This document shows, piece after piece, positions 55,980 to 64,000 of a DNA stretch of 64,000 bases (position 1 is the first letter of the stretch; each line of letters starts with the position of its first letter). The position numbers were made by a program, and so were the translations under genes. The notes beneath the pieces were generated by a model. The model was not told where the DNA came from and searched no databases. It was given only the letters and a program-made list of their open reading frames with translations. Source of the stretch: Muscardinus avellanarius (Eukaryota > Chordata > Mammalia > Rodentia > Gliridae); the NCBI GenBank assembly GCA_963383645.1, contig OY726559.1, positions 126,980,721 through 127,044,720 of the forward strand, in the 5' to 3' direction.

Positions 55980-56232
55980 CTGGTAAGAAGATATGTCCAG
56001 GCTCGAACCAGGTGAGGGCTCAGTGCTTCCCAAGATGTCAGAAATGGAGCGGGTGCTGGAGCAGAGATAGTGGACAAGCCGCTGGGCTTCTAAACAAAGG
56101 AAAAAGAGAAAGTGGACATTTACCTGGTAGATCTCCCAAGCATCGGAAGGGGTCATGTGAGAGGCTAGCTCAAGCAAAGCAACAAATGAGAGGAAGTCCT
56201 CCTCCTCAGCCCTGGATGTGGTGGCACCTCCA
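55980..56232 (-). other. Candidate exon(s) within an open minus-strand frame; function unknown
   Basis: A 116-codon frame (55,923-56,273, minus) encodes an acidic-to-neutral peptide containing EEEDFLSFVALLELASHM and SSTRSISDILGSTEPSPG, which looks less random than other frames here. A pyrimidine tract ending ACGGGCAG precedes complement(56,124..56,232), which ends CAG/gtaaat, a good donor. Directly after, 'tttcctttgtttag' makes another good acceptor at 56,090. The interval between the two sites is only 34 nt, too short for a normal mammalian intron, so both cannot be used together. The plus strand also offers a donor at 55,981 (CTG/gtaaga). No protein family is recognised. It may be chance, a pseudogene or a terminal exon. 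Confidence 0.2.
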
Positions 56233-56274
56233 CTGCCCGTGGAAAGAAAAGAAAAGTCATCTTGAAATGGCACA

Positions 56275-57055
56275 ATTATTCACTTATTTATCATGAACTT
56301 TATACATATTGTTATTTTTATATTGATATGTTTTTCAAGGAGATAGGAGGTCATAACCAATTATATAATGGTCCACTAGCTTTATTCGTACCTTTGAACT
56401 ATATGAACATATACTAGTGGGCTTTCATTTCTTCTCTTGGCCTGAGCCTGTTGAAAGGAATTGCTCCCTTCTGACAAAGGTTAAGTAGTAAGACATACAA
56501 AGCTAAAAGCAGTTATTAGTTCTAGGAAAAACAAAAAGGTAACTAAGAAATTAAATGTATTCATATCGTACTAGGTCATTAATGAAATATGCACACATGT
56601 ATATATATGCATAAATATATACATACACACATGCATACACATATACACACATCTGTCTTCATGCATATGTTTAACTCGGTATTTAAAGTGATATATAAAC
56701 TGAACATTACTCTTGTTAAAGCTGTGATATTAAAATACAAGGATATATGGAACAAATAGGTATGTCAGTCCTGTGTGGGGGGATTGTTTGCCAAAACCCC
56801 ACTTTCTATGGGAAGATGCTAATAGAAAGTCTATTTTTCATTAAAATAAAAGGCAATATATAGATCATATGTATATAATCTAACAATGCAAACAAAATTC
56901 TAGAAAAAAAAACTAAAAGTGTTGAAAGTGGTCATCTCTGAAGAGATAACTTAAATATGGAGCAGAGTGGGATGGGTAATGATATTTTTAGTATAAATCT
57001 TTTAGTGCTACTTTGCCTTTTGAACTACAGAGGTTTTTTATATTAACAAATAATA
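56275..57055. other. AT-rich, no gene; (AT/AC)-rich patch
   Basis: The 56,590-56,660 part is a loose alternating purine-pyrimidine tract (ATAC/ATGC units) with potential for unusual helix forms. Nothing else was recognised. Confidence 0.4.
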
Positions 57056-57057
57056 TT

Positions 57058-57243
57058 TTCTCTTTGGGATACTGGGAATTTTATCCAGAGGCAGTCTACC
57101 TCTGAGTGACACCCCCAGCCCAATTTTATATTTTTGTGTTGAAACAGTCTTACTAAATTGCTGAGGCTGCTCTTGAGTCTGCAATGCTCCATTTTCAGCA
57201 TCCAAAGTACTGAGATTACAGGTATGTGCTACCAAGCCTGGCT
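57058..57243 (-). mobile_element. B1-ID dimeric SINE, antisense, older type
   Basis: 'ggatactgggaattttatcc', 'ggcagtctacctctgagtga', linker 'tgttgaaacagtcttac' and 'tactgagattacaggtatgt'. Strongly diverged. Confidence 0.85.
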
Positions 57244-57477
57244 ATAATTTTTCATTGAGTAAAGTATATTGAATGACAATGAGGGTATTAATGATGGATA
57301 AATGAAGAAAAGAGGATATGTATAAAAGGAAAAGCACGATACATTTTTTATGTCTACATGGGATGAAGGATAGATAGAATACATTGGATAGGGTGAGGCA
57401 TATGTCAGCAAAATAAAAGATAAATGGAAAATCATAGGATGTATTCTTTTTAAATAAAGGAAGGAGACCCAAATGAC

Positions 57478-57690
57478 ATTTGTTATCTACTGGATGGCAA
57501 GCACAGTATTACAGGTTTTCTATACATTATCTTATATAGTTCTCGTGGCAATTCCATAAAGGATAGTTTCATTTTAATGGCCAGGAAACTAAAAAGTATA
57601 ATTGGGAAGATTCCACAGTGCTTGGGTCTAGAGTGAGATGTCAAGGTGTAAATCAGGCTTCTGACATTCACGAGCCACTGAAACCCGAGG
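57478..57690 (+). mobile_element. MIR relic
   Basis: 'ctggatggcaagcacagtat', 'attatcttatatagttctcg', 'aatggccaggaaactaaaaa' and 'tctagagtgagatgtcaagg' fit sense MIR. Confidence 0.7.
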
Positions 57691-58490
57691 CACCCACTCT
57701 CTTTCCCTTTTCTTCTGGCTCCTCCTAAAATTGGGATGAAGTTAAGAATGAGGATTATTGCTGTTATATCATTACATCTCTTAGGAATATGTGAGCAAAT
57801 ACATATCGGGCATTTATAAAAAGCACGTGCCATACTATAAGTGCTATTACTGTAAAAAGGCACTCAACAACCCATCAAGACTGTATGAAAACAATGAGTT
57901 TTTCTGAAACTCAGTTTCTTCCTTTGATTTGGTCTCTTTGAACGTTTGGATTTACTGACATCTCCCACAAGGTCACATAAGTATTAATGACACTAGACTT
58001 TGAATTCAAGTCTCTTTTTTCAAAGCTCAGGGTATTTTCTCTATCATCTGCTATCATCTTTCCTCTATTGTCTCTCAGTTACTAAGGGAGAAAATGGTAG
58101 AGATACAAACGCAGGAATACCAACTCTGGAAAACAGTGGGAGGGAGAAGAGAGAGCTGGCAAGCGAAGGAATTAAACAAGATGGTGTTGAGTCAGATAGG
58201 GAGGGAAGTGTGATCCATTAGGATAAAAATAAGATGGTAGCACAGGTAGGAGAGGGTAGAAGATTGTGTTACTGAGACAGAGATAATGCCCGAGCAAGCT
58301 CCAGTAAGTAGGACATTATGATTGGCAGAAATGAATTTAAGTAGGGATGGTCTCAGGAGAAAGGCTTTAGTCAGTCTTTAACATAGCTTACTTTAACTCT
58401 TGGGATGCCAACTGAGAGGTCTCAGCTGGACTTTCAGACTTCTCCAGTTTAGGAAGCACTCGTTTCCCTTCGGCCTCATGCACTCTCATT
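57690..58490. other. No gene recognised
   Basis: The 126-codon minus-strand frame at 57,483-57,863 overlaps the MIR and has no domain. The plus-strand frame at 58,000-58,221 is also unsupported. Confidence 0.35.
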
Positions 58491-58615
58491 TCCATACTGT
58501 AATCAGTTTTCTCATTGATTGTTATCTATTCAGTATCTTTCTTCTGGACCGCCAGCCTATGAAGGCAGGGGCTATGTATTTCTTGCTCAATTATGTTTGA
58601 TCCAGTGGTCATTCC
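58490..58615 (+). mobile_element. L2 3' region fragment
   Basis: 'gaccgccagcctatgaaggc' then 'aggggctatgtatttcttgc' matches the L2 '...ccatgagggcaggg...' 3' region. Confidence 0.55.
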
Positions 58616-58716
58616 ATATTGAAAGAAGGAACACAGGGAAGGAAAAGGACATGCTTATATATTTAATAATTTATAATTTAATGGTGTCCCTAAAGGCCAG
58701 AAGACCATGCCTATAG

Positions 58717-58750
58717 TAAAAAAGAAAAAAGAAAAAAGAAAAAAAAACCA
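58717..58750. repeat. A-rich (GAAAAA)n simple repeat
   Basis: A-runs broken by single G residues. Confidence 0.85.
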
Positions 58751-58824
58751 GTTTTTAGGATTTTGATCTATAGATCAGAATGAGCAAGCTCGAGGGAATG
58801 TTCATTTTTTTCCCTTTAACTCTT

Positions 58825-58930
58825 TATTAAGTGTTTGCAATGTGGTGGGTCAGACACTAGTCATTATAGACCTAGAGAGAAATTAGACACAACCCTGCTC
58901 TTCCCAAAAGGCACTTTCAGCCTAGAACAG
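58825..58930 (-). mobile_element. L2 3' end fragment, antisense
   Basis: 'ctctttattaagtgtttgca', 'ggtcagacactagtcattat' and 'acacaaccctgctcttccca' fit the antisense L2 end. Confidence 0.5.
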
Positions 58931-58934
58931 GAAA

Positions 58935-59262
58935 AAAAAAAGAAGACAAATCAATGAAATAGGAGGTGAGACAAAATCTGTAACAGAAAATATGGATGAA
59001 AACATGGAAAGCAACAATCCACTCCTGGAACTACCCATTAAACATTTTATATTCATTCACACTACATCCAAGGAATACTAATTCTGCCAAGCACTCAGGG
59101 AAATCCAGACTTTCCCAAGGAATAATGGCAAGTCAGAGCTCTAAGTGTCCTTTCCTCCAATGGGCTTGGGGAGGCAGGGGCTCAGCTGAGAGCAAGCCAG
59201 CAAAGAATACCTTGTGCAAGTCCCACCTCTAACCTAGTACAGTGGTTTTCATATTGGTAGTT
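58935..59262. other. No feature recognised
   Basis: The 78-codon frame at 58,996-59,232 is unsupported. Confidence 0.35.
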
Positions 59263-59275
59263 AAGAACATATCTG

Positions 59276-59664
59276 CCAGGCCTGGTGGCATACACCTGTA
59301 ATTCCAAGACTTGGAAAGCTAAGGCAGGAGGATAGCAAGTTTGAGGCCAGCCTCAGCAATTGACAAGGCCCTCAACAACATAGTGATACCCTTAAGCAAC
59401 TTAGCAAGGCCTGTTTTAAAATAAATACCAGTACTTGGAAGAGGAAAGGAGGGTTACAGGTTAATATAAAGGGCTGGAGGTATAGCTTGAAGGTAGAATG
59501 CCCCTGTGTTATATCCACAGTGCCACCAAAAAACAAACAAACCATAAAATAAAACACAAAATAAGGAAAGGTGCAGCTCAGAGGTACAGTGCCCTTTGTT
59601 TCTATCCTCAGTTCCAAAAACCAACCAACCAACCAATCAAACAACACCAGCAACAACAAAAACA
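59276..59664 (+). mobile_element. B1-ID SINE with two ID units
   Basis: The 7SL-like half ('ggcctggtggcatacacctg', 'gaggccagcctcagcaattg') is followed by an ID unit at about 59,471-59,525 ('gggctggaggtatagcttga'). After an A-rich spacer comes a second, shorter ID-like unit at about 59,570-59,622 ('gtgcagctcagaggtacagt'). The 10-bp target duplication AACATATCTG at 59,266-59,275 and 59,665-59,674 encloses all of it, so the whole unit is one locus. Confidence 0.88.
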
Positions 59665-59879
59665 AACATATCTGTTAATCTGTTGTGACAGAAAATTGCT
59701 GGCTTTAAATCTTCCCCCAAAAGGCTTAAAAAAAAATAATCTCCAATATATCAACTATATCCATTACTTTGTTGCTGTTGTGTTTTGTTTTAGAAATAAA
59801 AAATTAACATTTTAGTTGGAAAGCCCTATAGGAAGGGAGTATTTTGGTAATTGAAGTATTGTTTTTAAAATGCAGTTTT

Positions 59880-60000
59880 CTTTTCCATGTATAGAGCAGG
59901 ACCCTGGGATGCAGGGAGCTGAAATGACTTGGTGAAGGTCACAGTGAGTTGTGGGCAGAGCTGGGACCAGAACCCAGTGACTCTGGGATGCCAGAGAGGA
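59880..60000 (+). mobile_element. MIR relic
   Basis: 'ctgaaatgacttggtgaagg', 'tcacagtgagttgtgggcag' and 'agctgggaccagaacccagt' match the MIR 3' half. Confidence 0.75.
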
Positions 60001-60214
60001 TTCTGGAGAGGATTCCACAACCCACAGTGATGATCAAAATCTAAACAAGCCTTTTATTTTAAAATACATCCTGTGAAAGTAGGTTTCCATTTTAAAATGC
60101 CAATACCACCTTTGGAGGTTCCAGCTAGTGATGGCACAGGCTGAGAGACAAGAGAAAGCATGTCCTTTTAAAAGGAAAAACTGTATAAACAAGAAAGTTG
60201 ATTAAAACTAGGTG

Positions 60215-61235
60215 GCTTCTACAGAATAGGAGATCTTTGCCAGATATCCCTCTGATAGAGGACTAATATCTATAATATATAAAGTACTTAAAAGACTTAA
60301 CACTAGAAAAACAAATAGCCCAATCAAGAAAAGGGTAGTTAAATTAAATAGACACTAAACAAAGGAAGAAATACAAATGGCCAATAAATACATGAAAAAA
60401 AATGTTCACTACTATTAGCAACCAAGGAGATGAAAATCAAAACTACACTTAAATTTCATCTAATCCCAATCAGAATGGCAATTATAAAAAGATAAAAAAC
60501 AATAAATACTGGTAACAATGTGGGAAAATAGGAACTCTTCTACACTGTTGGTGAGAGGGCAAATTAGTACAGCTGCTATGGAGATGGGTATAGAGATTTC
60601 TCAGAAAACTGGGAATAGATCCATCATATAATCCAGCTATTCTATACCTGAGTATCTTTCCAAAGATACTATTATTATATTATAGTAGTATATGCATGTC
60701 TATGATTATAGCAGTGCAATTCATAATAGCCAAATCATGAAACCAACCTAGGTGCCTATCAACAGATGAATGGATTACAAAATTATTAAATATACACACA
60801 ATGGAATTATACTGAGCGAAAAAATAAGAAAATTATGTTATTTTTAAGAAAATGGATGGACCTGGAGAACATTATGTGAAGTGAGATTAGCCAGTCACAG
60901 AAAATGAGGAAGCTGGGGAGTAGTCGAAACATCAGAGAGACTTCAGATCATGGAGAAGAAACCTCAGTGGAGCTAGAGGTGGTCTAGGGCAGGATAAGGG
61001 GAAGAGGGAGAATAAATGAAGGAGTCACTTCCATTGGCCTTATGTACCTATGTGAGAACACTAATGCCAATCTCAGTATCCTGCATGGGGAAGAGGGGCT
61101 AGGGAAGGAGCCAGGGGAAAGCCTGCCAAGTGCTATGGACGTGTATTCACCATGACTATGATCTACATTATGATGTGAGACTATAATGCACCAAAAAATT
61201 AAAAATATTATAAAAAACAAAAATAAAATCTCAAA
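60215..61235 (+). mobile_element. 5'-truncated L1 (ORF2 end and 3' UTR)
   Basis: 'tctgatagaggactaatatc', 'acaaatggccaataaataca', 'atcccaatcagaatggcaat', 'actcttctacactgttggtg', 'tggattacaaaattattaaa', 'agtgagattagccagtcaca' and the tail 'gactataatgcaccaaaaaa'. This is a long collinear L1 3' part with many stops, and the A-rich end lies at about 61,190-61,235. The 126-codon frame at 60,984-61,364 (minus) is antisense L1. Confidence 0.88.
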
Positions 61236-61384
61236 AAGTAAAGAAAGTGAGTAGCTTCTGAAACACGAGTTCTGGCTCTCATTAATAGCATGCAAGTGTT
61301 TTCTTTGGCATGTCTTCACTCTGCCCAAGACAGGAGTGGCTATTTTGAAATGCTGTGCATACATAGTACTTGGTAATGAAAAGA

Positions 61385-61618
61385 ATTAACCTTTATGTGT
61401 CAAGCCTTTCATTTATTATCTTACTTATTTTTTCTTTGTAACACCACTATGAAGTCAATGTAGTTGTCATTTCCAGTTTAGAAAAGAGAAAACTGTGGCT
61501 GAGAGAGGTTAACTAACTTACTCCAGGTCACTGAGCTGGTAAGAGTGGAGACATGCAGGGCTTGAACTTAGGAAGTGTAACTGTACCTTAAAGTCTTTTC
61601 CATTGTGTTCTGATGCAT
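61385..61618 (+). mobile_element. MIR, nearly full length
   Basis: 'cctttatgtgtcaagccttt', 'taacaccactatgaagtcaa', 'gagaaaactgtggctgagag', 'gttaactaacttactccagg' and 'gggcttgaacttaggaagtg' cover most of the MIR consensus in order. Confidence 0.85.
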
Positions 61619-61619
61619 T

Positions 61620-62150
61620 ATTCTGTAGAGCATTGTCAGGCACATGTCACCACCAACCTTATGATTGATATCTGTCAACCTAAAAATGCAGGCCAGGTAT
61701 TTCTCCTAATGACAGTAACTAACAGTTACCTGAAGCACTGAATATTTTGCAAAGATGGGTTCTTTGATCTTCTATTCACTATAAGATATGAAGCAGTGAT
61801 AAGTATTCCCATGAGGTGCTGAAGCTCCAAGAAGCCACATAAGGTGCCCAAGACATCTTGCAGTAACCCACCTGCATCCAGGGTCTACCTCAGGTACCTG
61901 GCTTCTCAGCCTGGAGGTCTTAGTAACAGTTTCACTTTCTTGTCTCTTTTCTCCCTCTGACTTCAGAAAAAATCTCTGGTGGGTTATTATCCAACTGGTT
62001 TCATCTCTTGCTGAAATTTTGCAGTTGGGTTGGACATTGAATGAATGTGGCAAGCTCAACATACAGAATAAACACTGATTCATCTAAAAAAGTTTAGATA
62101 AATCCAAACTCTTATTAACATATGATAATCATAATAATCCAGGAAAATGG
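61620..62150. other. No gene recognised
   Basis: The 103-codon minus-strand frame at 61,772-62,083 has no motif. A pyrimidine tract ending in CAG near 61,967 looks acceptor-like on the plus strand but has no partner. Confidence 0.35.
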
Positions 62151-62165
62151 CCCAGATTATTTTTA

Positions 62166-62273
62166 TTTTTTTGAAGATTTAAAGAAGTTTATTTGAAAGA
62201 TAGAAATACAGAAAATAGAAATACAGCTTCATACCAGACTGGCATGGAGGGGTGACTCGAAATGAATACATCC
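62166..62273 (-). mobile_element. Retroposed 3' end of an unidentified transcript
   Basis: The insert is about 108 bp between perfect 15-bp target duplications CCCAGATTATTTTTA (62,151-62,165 and 62,274-62,288). On the minus strand it ends in a short poly(A) (complement of T7 at 62,166-62,172), preceded about 15 nt earlier by AATAAA (complement 62,188-62,193). These are the signs of L1-driven retroposition of a polyadenylated RNA, strongly 5'-truncated. The parent gene is not identified. A tRNA-type SINE is unlikely, as no A/B boxes are seen. Confidence 0.85.
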
Positions 62274-62369
62274 CCCAGATTATTTTTAAATCTCAAAATG
62301 TCAATAGGACTGATTCCATTAGATTTAGGATTCTTTAAGGTTATCACTGAAATTACAATTACCTTGCTA

Positions 62370-62580
62370 AATTTGTGTAGTTCTTTGCATTTTATAGAGT
62401 ATTTTGTTATCTCATCTGACTCTCACATGAACATAGTCATATTCAATTATTGCTATCTCCATTTAACAGAAAAGGATATTCACATTTGGAGAGGTTACAG
62501 CTTACTCTAAGTGACTAATGAGAGAGGGAACTTGGCTTAATCCAAATCACCTGACTCTCAGGTTGAAATTCTTTCTACAT
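62370..62580 (+). mobile_element. MIR relic
   Basis: 'ttatctcatctgactctcac', 'atctccatttaacagaaaag', 'tttggagaggttacagctta' and 'ccaaatcacctgactctcag' fit sense MIR. Confidence 0.75.
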
Positions 62581-62589
62581 CTCCAATGA

Positions 62590-63240
62590 TAGCCTACCCA
62601 TTATGTGCTCTTTAAAAAAGGAGACTCTGAAAAGGATTCCAGATGCAGAATATATGTACCCTTGCTGGCATTGCCTGACTTTTCTGGGAAACCAAGTTCA
62701 TGGATCTCTGGCAAGCATCCCTGGGGCTGAAATGGTACTTCTGGGCCAGGAACTTCTTTCTTCAGTGTGAATAAACTGGGGACACATTCGGAGGTGAAAA
62801 TAGGAGCCGGATGCTTTGGGGAGGATCCTATCTGTGCACAAACACCCACAGCAGAGGGTAATATGAGAGGAAGGAGGTGTTTACAATGAGTAGGAACAGA
62901 TACAGCTTGCCAGGTGTCTTATATGCAGATATTAATAAACAGGAGCTTAAAACTTGAACAAATAATAGAACTGCCCATCACTGCAGCAAACATAAAAATA
63001 GATACCAATTCCTAGCCCAAATTTGATACACAAAATTCCACAGAAGAACATCAAGGGTGCCGTTCCTTAGAGCCCTGATGATCCTTGCCAAATAGCTTAC
63101 AAAACCCAGAGGGACAGAGGTAAAGTGACTAGCAGTTGGTCATTTAATGAAGTGTATAGTTCTGTGGCATCTTCTCTGTTCTTTTGCATGAGGACATCCT
63201 GTCCTTTCCCCAGATACCAGTTCTGTTTTCCAAAAAGCAA
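62590..63240. other. No gene recognised
   Basis: The minus-strand frame at 62,601-62,849 is unsupported. No repeat was named. Confidence 0.35.
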
Positions 63241-63447
63241 AAAACTACTACACCTCCTTGGTTAGGCTTTCCCCAACCTCTCTGGGTGGGCAGACTCTAA
63301 TATTCCTTTCTTTGGGCTTTAACTAGCCACACAGTATAATAAGACTTTTGTACCTCACCATTAACTGGAATAGGCACTCATGAGACCAAGCACTGTCCCA
63401 CCCCTAGAACAAACAACAGAGTGCCTGGTTGTTACACTTAGATATAT
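63240..63447 (+). mobile_element. L2 LINE fragment, sense
   Basis: 'cacctccttggttaggcttt', 'ccccaacctctctgg', 'tgtacctcaccattaactgg' and 'aacaacagagtgcctggttg' fit the L2 3' part. Confidence 0.5.
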
Positions 63448-63489
63448 ACTGTTCTCTAAAGAGCCTATTTTATTAATATTCAGGATTAA

Positions 63490-63670
63490 TATAGTTGATC
63501 ATGAGAGTTGTAATCACAGCAGTGGATAAATTCATTATAATGGATTTATCTGGTATGGCTGGAGAGGTGGGTCCCTGGAGTTCAGCCTTGGCGATTATAT
63601 ATGGTTCCTCCTCCCCACACTCCTCTCTCTCTTGCTTCTGGCCTACATGATGTGAGGAGCATAGCCTATG

Positions 63671-63758
<88 letters not shown>

Positions 63759-63900
63759 CTCTCTCTCTCTTCCTGAAATCCTTGGTCCTCAGCTTCACAT
63801 GGACTGAATTGAAACCATAAGAAAAGAAATCTTCTTTCCTCTAAGATATATGGCCAGGTCCTTAGATTATGGCTATGAGAATATTGACCAGAACAGAAAA
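63490..63900 (+). mobile_element. Rodent MaLR-type LTR at the right edge
   Basis: 'agttgtaatcacagcagtgg', 'tgcttctggcctacatgatg', 'acatggactgaattgaaacc', 'aagaaatcttctttcctcta' and 'gctatgagaatattgaccag' follow the usual order of rodent MaLR LTRs. A (CT)n array sits in its middle. Confidence 0.7.
63675..63771. repeat. (CT)n microsatellite inside the LTR
   Basis: Nearly 100 bp of CT with a few TTTCTCC and ATT interruptions. It produces the 156-codon Arg/Glu-repeat frame on the minus strand (63,473-63,943), which is not a gene. Confidence 0.97.
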
Positions 63901-64000
63901 TAGTACCAGAAATAGGGTTGCAGCAGTATCTAAATCTGACCATGTGGATTGTGACTCTTTGGAACTGGTTTGTGAGAGAAAATTGGAAAGGCCAGAATGC
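63901..64000 (+). mobile_element. Start of a MaLR/ERVL-type internal region (runs off window)
   Basis: Directly after the LTR, 'tagtaccagaaatagggttg' resembles the tRNA-Leu-type primer-binding start typical of the ERVL/MaLR group. It is followed by 'tctgaccatgtggattgtga'. So this is the 5' LTR of a longer element, not a solo LTR, continuing beyond the window. Confidence 0.55.

Noticed and set aside
57483..57863. 126-codon minus-strand open frame
   Set aside because: Half of it is an antisense MIR; no motif.
60984..61364. 126-codon minus-strand open frame
   Set aside because: Antisense of an L1 3' UTR.
63473..63943. 156-codon minus-strand open frame with Arg-Glu repeats
   Set aside because: It is the translation of the CT microsatellite inside the MaLR LTR; such arrays have no stops in some frames.

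Overview
This is mammalian nuclear DNA, and I find no convincing protein-coding gene, tRNA gene or rRNA gene in it. It is AT-rich and CpG-poor. All the longer open frames are explained by microsatellites, transposon relics or chance. The window is best read as intergenic DNA or the inside of a very long intron. The host is probably a rodent of the squirrel-related clade (Sciuromorpha: squirrels, mountain beaver, dormice). The reason is the dominant SINE: a dimer with a 7SL-derived B1-type left half and a tRNA/ID-type right half, about 20 insertions in both orientations. Murid B2 and primate Alu dimers were not seen. I cannot fix the species.

Layout. Positions 1-8 kb hold old L1 pieces on both strands, an endogenous ERVL pol relic that keeps integrase and dUTPase-like stretches (about 4.9-6.4 kb), and an MLT1-type LTR (6.88-7.39 kb). 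From 8.7 to 16.6 kb come an antisense L2, two successive L1 3' ends, a five-unit 33-bp minisatellite, an ERVL-class LTR, an antisense L1 and four dimeric SINEs, three of them young. From 19.9 to 24 kb there is a duplicated AT-rich segment, a retroviral-type LTR and a 2.4-kb L1 whose ORF1/endonuclease part is joined to its 3' end with the reverse transcriptase missing. From 24 to 50 kb are L2, MIR, LTR and L1M/L1ME fragments, many SINEs and several (TG)n arrays. From 50.4 to 52.0 kb lies a 1.6-kb stretch without recognisable repeats, the best candidate for a conserved non-coding element. From 52 to 64 kb come a CT/TG compound microsatellite, an antisense MaLR LTR, a MER5A hAT relic, two multi-part SINE composites, weak exon-like signals near 56 kb, a 5'-truncated L1, a tiny retroposed 3'-end copy, and a MaLR LTR whose internal part runs off the right edge.

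Nothing here forms a pathway or operon. The informative content is the layered transposon record: SINEs inside MIR, L1 and other SINEs, several with target-site duplications readable to the base. A young SINE form carries a short internal hairpin. There are also four short perfect inverted repeats. Family names come from recognising consensus phrases by eye; no alignment or repeat-library search was run, and most element borders are good to roughly 10-30 bp.
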